Assembly: GCA_956465555.1 (NCBI GenBank)
Contig: OY101120.1
Coordinates: forward strand, 1,178,001 to 1,242,000
Reading direction: 5' to 3'
DNA: 64,000 nt
Origin: Nitzschia sp. pyKryTriq1
Lineage: Eukaryota > Bacillariophyta > Bacillariophyceae > Bacillariales > Bacillariaceae
The notes below the pieces were generated by a model that ran no database searches, was not told where the DNA came from, and saw nothing but the letters and a program-made list of their open reading frames with translations. This document shows, piece by piece, positions 56,664-64,000 of this stretch. Position 1 is the first letter of the stretch. Every line of letters begins with the position of its first letter. Both the position numbers and the translations under genes were made by a program.

Positions 56664-56726
56664 AAAGTGTAGATACTCTAGCAGGAATGGAAAGTCGTTT
56701 TGCTTTATGTTACGGTACGTACTTTC

Positions 56727-58121
56727 TCAACCATTCATCAGACGAGGGAGCATATTCACCTTGGGCATGAACGAAAACCACAAGTAGTCAGCAACCTTGC
56801 TTTGGTATGCCAGCGTCTCTGGCCCTGTTCCAACTTCCAATCTCAAATAATTTGTCTTGGACAGAGTTTCTTTCGCGGACGGATTCAGCAGTATCGTCGT
56901 GACTGCACTCTCGGTAACTTTGTTGTTTTCGGGATCGAGAAAGGCACAAAGACGCGGAATTCTACCATTGATTCCCTGCAGATATCTTAAATCAGGGGTA
57001 GGTGCAACAACCAAGACGATAGAATCCGGGCGTTGTACAGCATACTTAGCCACCACTCCGGCTGCTGTCTCGTGCACGAGAATTCGTTCGGCGAAAAAGA
57101 GCCCAGCAGTGTCGTCATTAGTTGACGGCTGGTAGTCTTTGAGAAGCGATCGATCCGCGTAGACACGAAATCGGGGATCTTGGGACAAAGCGATAAAGCC
57201 GTCTGGGTCTGCGACGTATGCAGTTCTCCTGGCAGGGTCCACATATTGAAGCCCTTTCGCCCGAGCAGTATTGATATCCTCCTTCTCCGGTGATAGCGCT
57301 AGAAGCTTGACCGATTTGGCCTTGGCCAGTTCCAACAGGGGAACATACAAATTCACTGTAGATGCTGGTACTCCTTTCTCCACCAGCGACGCTACGAGTG
57401 TTTGTAGGTCCGCGGTCCCGGTCGAGATGTATGCGTCGAGAGATTCCTGTGCGCTGAGCGGACAGAACGCAAGACCCAAAGCTGTTTCATCGCCCACTGG
57501 CCGGGCTTGTAGTATCGATGCCATCAAGCTCTTGGCCAGTTCCACATCTGCAGATCCCACCGCTGACGGGAGCCCAAAGCAGACAAATGAAGCAAATCCA
57601 GGGCCACTCGACGATTCATCCTTTTCCCCTTGTGCCAACGAAGTCACTGCGCCAATGGTTCCAAAGACAGCCTTGTTGAGTATGTTGTTTAGATTGACAC
57701 CGTCATCAACGATTGCCTTTTTATCGGTCCCAAAGCCCTTTCCGAGGTCTTTGAGAACTTTCGTCTCCTTTTGAGCACTATCGACTGGAATCAGCGTTGG
57801 CGGTTGTGTCGAATCGACTCGATACGCGAACGGGCGCTTTGCCGGTCGATAGCCGTCCTCGGCGCCAACGACGGCGCTACTGAGCATTCCACCGGCGGAA
57901 ATAGCCCCACCGATAGCAACTCTACAAACATCTCGCCTTGACAGACCTTTTCCAGAAGATAGCCCGTCGTCTTGTTGGGGGAGGGAATTTAGTACCGATG
58001 ATGATTGGGAAAACGGCCTTTTCGCCGTCTCGACTGAAAAGGAATACGACTCCCATGACAAAACGAGGAGAGCCACAGCAAACGTGTTGAGCATTCGAAA
58101 AGTCATTCCGCGTAGCGACAT
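56727..58121 (-). CDS. ChaN-like (haem-binding uptake/Tiki superfamily) protein, predicted thylakoid lumen
   Basis: Single exon, 464 aa. The N-terminus has a hydrophobic signal (MLNTFAVALLVLSWESYSF), a transit region, then a Tat-type second signal: GLSRRDVCRVAIGGAISAGG followed by SAVVGAED, where the twin Arg and the small-residue cleavage site point to the thylakoid lumen. The mature protein contains FGLPSAVGSADVELAKSLM, VPASTVNLYVPLLELAKA, VKLLALSPEKEDINTARAKGLQYVDPARR and AAGVVAKYAVQRPDSIVLVVA, which resemble the DUF399/ChaN (erythromycin-esterase/Tiki-related) fold. The usual metal/haem ligands were not checked. Possible role in haem or iron handling near photosynthetic membranes; this is inferred from the family. 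Start uncertain among Met 1, 6 and 10. Confidence 0.68.
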   Translation of the reverse strand: MSLRGMTFRMLNTFAVALLVLSWESYSFSVETAKRPFSQSSSVLNSLPQQDDGLSSGKGLSRRDVCRVAIGGAISAGGMLSSAVVGAEDGYRPAKRPFAYRVDSTQPPTLIPVDSAQKETKVLKDLGKGFGTDKKAIVDDGVNLNNILNKAVFGTIGAVTSLAQGEKDESSSGPGFASFVCFGLPSAVGSADVELAKSLMASILQARPVGDETALGLAFCPLSAQESLDAYISTGTADLQTLVASLVEKGVPASTVNLYVPLLELAKAKSVKLLALSPEKEDINTARAKGLQYVDPARRTAYVADPDGFIALSQDPRFRVYADRSLLKDYQPSTNDDTAGLFFAERILVHETAAGVVAKYAVQRPDSIVLVVAPTPDLRYLQGINGRIPRLCAFLDPENNKVTESAVTTILLNPSAKETLSKTNYLRLEVGTGPETLAYQSKVADYLWFSFMPKVNMLPRLMNG

Positions 58122-59157
58122 TATGCCTTTCTTCCTTGTGAGAATACAGGGGGTTTGGTCCTGTAATATTGGGCAAACGGTAGGTACTTTTCAAAAATAA
58201 AAGATCCCGATGTTGAGCCGATGTCGTCGTCATCACATCATCGTATCCAAAAGACGTAATGACGTAATAAAGGGTGTGTTTGGTGTTTGGTTTGTGGTGG
58301 TCCGTTTCGAAGTCTTGCAGCCACGGATAATTACACGCACAATCGTGACACGTGGAACTCCGAGATTGAATATAATGGTGTATAAACGGTAACTCAGAGC
58401 GTAGAGTCTTCGTAGCTCGTACTCTGATGAATCCGATAACGTACAGACGAGGTGTCCAGTCTCGTTGCACTTCGGTCAGATCCAGTAGAGATTAACTACT
58501 AGATAGCGATGAGCGATGACAAATTCCAGTAATGAAAATTATAATCTGAGCTACTGGGACCAGCAATAAAAAATACGATCGAAGATCTAACTGAGCAGGA
58601 AGCAGATGATTGGACCGGATTCTCGAAGGAACATCTGCAATTACTGCTTTTGCACTGGAGAGTGCCCCCCTGCAGTTCCGCAATCCACAAAATAGGACAG
58701 TGTTCACTGGTGAAGAGTGCTTTCTTTACTTTTTGACATTTCTCATGGCCTTGCTCAGCTTTCTGACTTACCCAACAGATGTAGGGACCTATTGTACTGT
58801 ACAGTACTCATAGGAAGCCAAAACCCCCAAGACCATATTATGAGAAGAAGGGGTTCCCCATAACTTAGAACGCACCCAAAATCCCCCATAATTTTGTGTG
58901 TTCGCGCCCAAAATTGTTGAGCGCGCAGATTCCTTGCGTTATGCTCCGTGTCCTCCCTCCAGCTAAAAAAATCTGCAGGGGGCGCACAGTGACCAGTGAC
59001 CAATGCTGTTTGCCGTGGGTCAGTGGGTGCGTGATGACGATGACTTCGTGAAGATGATGATGAAACGCTGCCAACTGCCAAGTACCGTAGAAGAAGGACA
59101 AAATAATGAATACACACTAAAGCACAATTTGATAGTTTCACCGCACTTCTGATCACG
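58122..59157. promoter_or_regulatory. Divergent promoter region, ChaN-like / Mcm4
   Basis: About 1 kb, A/T-rich in the middle. Only a weak GTAC motif (58793-58808) is present, unlike most divergent spacers here. No gene seen. Confidence 0.45.
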
Positions 59158-62055
59158 ATGGACATTGATTCATCTCCAGACAGTGCTGCTGGAAGGGCAT
59201 CACCCAGTTCTCCAAGCGCGTCCCCACCTACTCCACGCCGGGTGCTGCTTGATGACGGCGACGAGGCCCCCGCCAACGAAGAAACCGTCCCCGCGACGCC
59301 CGTCAATCCAACCCAGGAATTCAATGAAAGCCCCGGGACGCCTTTGTCTCCGCTAATCGGCCTAGAAGACGTTGAGGACGACGACGACGACGATGATGGG
59401 CAAGGTGACGATGAATCGGCGCCGCCTCAAAACATGCAAGAGGATGCTGACGACGACGACAACGATGATCTAGACCAAGATGGCCCCGACGTGCTCGTCA
59501 CTGCGAGGGGAACCGACGTGAACGTTCGCGTCGCTGGTACAACCTTCCGGGACTTTCTGAGGAGCTTCAAGTCCGTTCGAGCCTCACGAGTGAACTGGGC
59601 TCGCGACGAACTGGAAGAGGACTCCGACGACGACTCGCTATCTGACGAAGAAGAGAGCGACCGTCCTCTGTACTTGTCCAAATTGGAAGACATCCTGCAG
59701 CAAACCGCCCCTTCTAGTCTCGATATCGACGCGATGCACCTTTTTCACCACAACGAAGCGTCGCAGCGACTCTATTATCAACTGGTACACTATCCAATGG
59801 AACTCATCCCTCTCATGGATCTGGTGGTACAGCGAGAAGCTCGCCGCTTGGCGCAAGCGGACGAGGACGACGTTGCGGCACACGTGCCCCTCATTCAAGT
59901 TCGCCCTTACAACTTGAAAGACGTGTCAAATCTCAGGTGTCTGGATCCTATCGCTATGGACTCGCTCGTGTGCATCAAAGGGATGATTGTGCGAACGTCA
60001 CCGATCATTCCGGATCTCAAGGTCGCACACTTTTCGTGTGTCATTTGTGGAAATGAACACCAAGTTTCCATCGAGCGGGGTCGGATTGAGGAACCTCAGC
60101 GATGTGCTTCTTGCAATGCTAAGAACACATTTCAGCTGGTCCATAATCGATCTCTCTTTGCCGACAAGCAACTTGTCAGATTGCAAGAGACGCCAGACCA
60201 AGTTCCACCTGGACAGACACCTGCCTCGGTGGTCACCTTTTGCTACGATAACCTCGTCGACACGTGTCAGCCTGGTGACAAAGTCGAAGTCACTGGGGTA
60301 CTGCGAGCGCAACCAGTTCGCGTCAATCCAAAGATTTCGAAACTAAAGTCCATCTACAAGACGTATGTCGATGTCATCCATTTCAGAGCCATCACAGGAA
60401 TGGACCGCAATAAGCAGGGAGGGGCTGGGAGTGCAAAACTTAGTCCGGAACGTATTCAAGAATTGAAAGAACTAGCAGTAAAGCCAGACATTTACGAAAT
60501 TTTGACCAAATCCTTGGCTCCTTCCATCTGGGAATTGGACAATGTCAAAAAGGGAGTTCTTTGTATGCTCTTTGGGGGGAACCACAAGCGCGTCAAAGAA
60601 ACCAAGGATCGCAACGAAGAGGAGAACGAGGAGGATGGTGATTCAGACAACGAGGACCAGGACGATGATCGATCGAGGTCGGGAGAGGACACCAAATTGA
60701 ACAAGCGTGGCGACATTAACATTCTTTTGTGTGGCGATCCGGGTACTTCCAAATCACAGCTTTTGAGCTATGTCCACAAGCTTAGCTCTCGTGGTATCTA
60801 CACGTCAGGGAAGGGTAGCAGTGCTGTTGGTCTGACTGCGTCCGTTGTGCGAGATCCTGAAACTCGGGATCTTGTTCTGGAGAGGTATGTCTATTGGCTT
60901 TTGTGTGGACTTTATTCTCTTCCTTTTCCCAACATCTAACCTCTTGTTTTCAATCAGTGGAGCACTAGTCCTGTCCGACAGGGGAATCTGCTGTATTGAC
61001 GAGTTTGACAAAATGTCGGACGCGGTAAGATCCACTGGTCTATTCAAATGAAGAAGTACTGTTTCTGTTCTCACGTTTTCCATCGTATATTTTCTTAGAC
61101 GAGATCCATTCTCCACGAGGCAATGGAACAGCAGACGGTTAGCATTGCCAAGGCCGGGATCATTGCTTCTTTGAATGCTAGGACTTCGATTTTGGCATCT
61201 GCCAATCCCTTGGAATCTCGGTACAACCCGAATCTAAGTGTCGTTGAGAACATCAAATTACCTCCCACTCTCCTCAGTCGTTTCGATCTCATCTATCTCA
61301 TTTTGGACTCTCCCAATGCCGATCAAGATCGAAAGCTAGCACAACATTTGGTCGGTTTATATTATGATACCCCTGATGTGGTTAAGCCTCCCATGAACAC
61401 CGACTTGCTTCGAGAATACATCGATTATGCACGAGAGAATATCCATCCTATTCTTAGCGATGAGGCCACTGAGCAACTGCTTGAGAGTTATCTAGAATTG
61501 CGAAATCCTCCCGGTGGCAATGTTGGGAACAACGGTACGCGTACTATATCTGCAACTCCACGTCAATTAGAGTCACTCGTACGCACGAGTGAGGCTTTGG
61601 CAAAGATGCGCTATTCGTCGGTCGTCACACGGGCTGATGCTTGGGAAGCTGTCCGTCTCCTCAAAGTCGCCACCCAAGCTGCCGCCACTGATCCTCGCAC
61701 GGGACGCATCGACATGGATATGATCAACACTGGGAGATCAGCAGTGGATCGTGAACAGGGAGAGGCCTTATACAACGCTTTGAAAGATTTCCTCGCCGAG
61801 GTAGGTATTCACTGCAGCGAATGGATCGTTGTATTTTTTCGCTGTTCATGCTGACAGTTGTTTGTTTTCTGCTTGAAGCGACGAGGAAACCGCATGGGGG
61901 TGAACGACGTTTCCAGACAGCTTGGTGAGGTTTCCGATCAGGCAATTTCTCACGATGATTTGGTCAGCGCGCTTAAGAGATTAGATTCTGATGGCATAGT
62001 TCAGTTCAGCGAGAGGAACCAGACTGTGCTCGTTCGAACCGGAATTGTGTCCTAG
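59158..62055 (+). CDS. MCM4: Mcm4, replicative helicase subunit
   Basis: Subunit of the Mcm2-7 helicase at replication origins. Four exons, 59158-60884, 60958-61024, 61099-61800 and 61879-62055, give 890 aa; exon 2 is only 67 nt and encodes [22 protein letters not shown]. The Ser/Pro- and Asp-rich N-terminus (about residues 1-130) is the usual Mcm4 regulatory tail (CDK/DDK sites such as TPRR and SPGTP). Then [31 protein letters not shown], a zinc motif CVIC...[19 protein letters not shown], and the AAA core: [11 protein letters not shown] (Walker A), CIDEFDKM (Walker B), [11 protein letters not shown] (sensor 1), [10 protein letters not shown] (Arg finger region). A winged helix ends the protein (exon 4). 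An acidic insertion follows [10 protein letters not shown]. Confidence 0.97.
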
Positions 62056-62258
62056 TCTAGAGTCGTCGCAAGTATGTTTTTGTCTCACTTCTTTGGGCAC
62101 CTTGCGCCGTATGCAATACGAGTATATTCCAAATTAAATATAATGGGAAAACTTGACGAACGACACATCAGTAGATATCCCGGTACTAGGCACTACTAGA
62201 GTGCAGCAGCAACACCCATGGGTTCAAGAATTTAATTTTATCTGTCACCATGCTTTGA
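62056..62258. other. Convergent 3' spacer, Mcm4 / GET2-like gene
   Basis: About 200 bases with A/T-rich 3' UTR sequence, including aataaaa-like attaaatataatgggaaaa near 62133. No gene. Confidence 0.5.
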
Positions 62259-63584
62259 CTACAATTCATCATTCACATCCATTCCCACCTCAATTTCGGG
62301 CTCTGAAGCAGAAGACGCGACTAGATGCACATAGACCAAACCAGAGAAGACGCCACAAAGCAGAACATACATGTCAGAACGCAAATGAGTGAAGGCATCG
62401 TAGAGGCCAACTGCTGTCGGGAAGTTGTTGTTGAGAAAGGTGGTGACAAAGTTCTTGGCCATCGCCAAAACATCAATCGAACCGCTTTTCTCGACACCAG
62501 CAGAAGAATCGGCAATACTAGCCCCTAAAATTGCCTTTCCAACAAGATGGCGTAGGGCCAATGCTATGAGGCACAACGCGGGCGGCGACCTCAGCAAAGC
62601 TTGGGGAATGCTGATCAGCGACTGGATAATGCTCAAGGGCAGAAAGTAGACCAAATATAAGACGGATCGGTGTGCGGCAACTGCGCCACGGGCTAGCTGA
62701 TTCACCACACCTGGCCCCTTTGTCAACTCGTCAAGATCCACACCAAATAGAGGATCAATGTTTGGAATCTTGTCTTCAGCCTCGTCCTCCTGGAACTCGT
62801 CCATCATTGGAGTTTCATCGGCTCTCAAGCTCTCGAGATTTTGAATCAAAGTGGCTTTCGTCGTCTCAATAGATGGGGGTGATCGAAGCGCTCGGTGCAA
62901 CAGCGGGATTCCATGCTGGGAAACAGCAAAGTTTGAATGCACCTCCATTTGGTGGTGGTATTCCTGAACCGAAACATCCATTCCAGCAAAAAAGAGTAGC
63001 AAAATCGTTAGAATGTGCATGTAGACCGGGACCTTTGGAATCTTTAGAGCTTCCAACGCCACCAGCTTTGGGTCAACGCTTATCTCAGTGGCAGTAGGAG
63101 AGCTATCCTCGGGTCCTGACGAATCTTCCTGTTTCTTCTTGTTCTTGATCATATTTCTCCGCATTCGAGCTACACCAACATACTTCTTTTTGGGCTCATC
63201 GCTGGAGGGAGCGCCTGGATCGGCTGTTGTTTCCATTGCCTCGGGTTCATCTGGCTGTTCCTCTTCTTCCTTCTCTGGACCTTTATCATCGACCTTTTGA
63301 GGAGGCTCCTTGCTGGGTTCAGACTGAGGCTCGTCGCTACCGGTAGGTTCTTCTTCCTTCGAAGCCCCATCAGCTGGGTCCACAGACTTTTTCCCATAAC
63401 GACGTTGACGAGCCGCACGGATACGAGCGGCCTTAGATTCCGAAGCCTTCTTGTCCTCCTCGGCTAGTACTTGTTCACCGCTGACCACTCCCATCCGTGT
63501 GTTTGCCTTTTCCAGGATGCGCTTCCTGCGAGCTTCCGCCTGAGCCCTGGCAGCTTCGGCAGCAGCGGCGTCGTGGTCTTCCAT
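62259..63584 (-). CDS. Candidate GET2/CAML-like receptor for tail-anchored protein insertion
   Basis: Single exon, 441 aa. Two features fit GET2 (yeast) and CAML (animals), the ER receptor partners that catch the Get3 ATPase carrying tail-anchored proteins. First, a cytosolic N-terminus opening with a basic cluster and the segment ARRKRILEKANTRMGVVSGE, matching the Get3-binding pattern of Arg-rich residues followed by R-x...-I/V-x-G; a second cluster (AARIRAARQRRYGKK) follows. Second, a long acidic linker leading to C-terminal membrane helices: VYMHILTILLLFFAGMDV, SVLYLVYFLPLSIIQSLI, LCLIALALRHLVGKAIL and MYVLLCGVFSGLVYVHLV. GET2/CAML usually have three C-terminal helices; four are possible here. 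The family is poorly conserved at sequence level, so this is an inference from layout and one short motif. Confidence 0.55.
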   Translation of the reverse strand: MEDHDAAAAEAARAQAEARRKRILEKANTRMGVVSGEQVLAEEDKKASESKAARIRAARQRRYGKKSVDPADGASKEEEPTGSDEPQSEPSKEPPQKVDDKGPEKEEEEQPDEPEAMETTADPGAPSSDEPKKKYVGVARMRRNMIKNKKKQEDSSGPEDSSPTATEISVDPKLVALEALKIPKVPVYMHILTILLLFFAGMDVSVQEYHHQMEVHSNFAVSQHGIPLLHRALRSPPSIETTKATLIQNLESLRADETPMMDEFQEDEAEDKIPNIDPLFGVDLDELTKGPGVVNQLARGAVAAHRSVLYLVYFLPLSIIQSLISIPQALLRSPPALCLIALALRHLVGKAILGASIADSSAGVEKSGSIDVLAMAKNFVTTFLNNNFPTAVGLYDAFTHLRSDMYVLLCGVFSGLVYVHLVASSASEPEIEVGMDVNDEL

Positions 63585-64000
63585 GTTTTGTTTGTTTCTT
63601 GTGTTTCTTGTCTCAACTGACGTGGATGGATCTCTATGAATGAGAAACTGTGTTGTGTTCGTTTCACTGATTTATGCTTCTTGTTGCTTTGAGCTTTGAT
63701 GGTTTTGGGGATTTACGAGACGACACTCCTCTCTCGAGCTACCTCTACTCTCTTTCTCTCTACTAGTAGCCGGTAACGGTAGCGTACCTGGTACTGGTAC
63801 ACGTGTACGAGTACTAAGTAGAGAGAGAGAGAGAGTTGACAGTCAGTGTTCGCAGTGTTTGTTGCTTTAGTCTTGTCACAACTAAAATCTTCGACACTCG
63901 ACACACAGTGCCGCGTGTGCATCAAGCATTTTGGGGGCTCGGAGCGCGTCACATAAGAAAGTGAAATACAAAATCAGCGTTACCCCTGCCTGCTACCCCT
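63585..64000. promoter_or_regulatory. Upstream region of the GET2-like gene
   Basis: Contains a CT...GA inverted arrangement at 63742-63835 with ggtaacggtagcgtacctgg, ggtactggtac and cgtgtacgagtac units in its centre (63772-63816). No gene seen up to the window end. Confidence 0.5.
63742..63835. repeat. CT/GA inverted repeat enclosing GTAC palindromes
   Basis: ctctactctctttctctctactagtag on the left and ctaagtagagagagagagagag on the right can pair over about 20 bases, with GTAC-type units in the loop. Confidence 0.65.

Noticed and set aside
1-64000. CRISPR arrays, rRNA and tRNA genes
   Set aside because: No spaced identical repeats of CRISPR type and no rRNA sequence were seen; no tRNA could be supported by eye, though a tRNAscan-type search was not possible.

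Overview
This window is nuclear DNA from a photosynthetic stramenopile, most likely a diatom. Genes are monocistronic. They carry zero to three short GT-AG introns (67-419 nt), some with a clear CTAAC branch point. Several predicted proteins start with a signal peptide followed by a Phe-containing cleavage motif (AFAP, GFVP, SFVP), the bipartite signal used to reach complex plastids. The window also holds two cyclins of the type expanded in diatoms and a Ty1/copia gag-pol remnant of the type common in diatoms. The species cannot be fixed from sequence reading alone.

Layout. 1-3713: 5'-truncated DnaG-type primase. 3714-9464: repeat-rich DNA holding one small secreted Cys-rich protein (5797-6781). 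9465-24411: a GYF-domain U5 snRNP protein (Lin1/CD2BP2), a cyclin, a Maf nucleotide pyrophosphatase, a thioredoxin-fold plastid protein without CxxC, an unresolved small gene, a secreted beta-helix protein, a thylakoid-lumen protein, a second cyclin, the ESCRT ATPase Vps4 and a plastid GNAT. 25171-35000: a NASP-type histone chaperone, the cohesin regulator Pds5 and an FZL-type dynamin-like GTPase. 35669-51401: GATOR2 subunit Mios, an NSF-like AAA protein with a plastid-type presequence, ribosome-assembly GTPase Bms1, a half ABC transporter and a CCR4-type deadenylase. 52259-55700: degraded retroelement DNA, including an LTR-like block with TG...CA ends and 5-bp direct repeats. 55736-63584: a CvfB-like S1 RNA-binding protein, a ChaN-like lumenal protein, Mcm4 and a candidate GET2/CAML-like membrane receptor.

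Genes mostly alternate strand. Convergent pairs are tight (about 55-210 bp apart). Divergent promoters are long (about 650-1050 bp) and usually contain clusters of overlapping palindromes built on GTACCGGTAC. Neighbours do not form a pathway, but plastid biology (primase, FZL-like GTPase, NSF-like ATPase, lumenal proteins, GNAT) and chromosome/cell-cycle functions (Mcm4, Pds5, cyclins, NASP) recur.

The best candidates for something undescribed are: (i) a six-cysteine secreted domain with fixed spacing, found three times in two genes 9 kb apart; (ii) a predicted plastid-routed NSF homologue without a recognisable NSF N domain and with a degenerate D2 P-loop; (iii) the promoter-associated TACCGGTA palindrome clusters.
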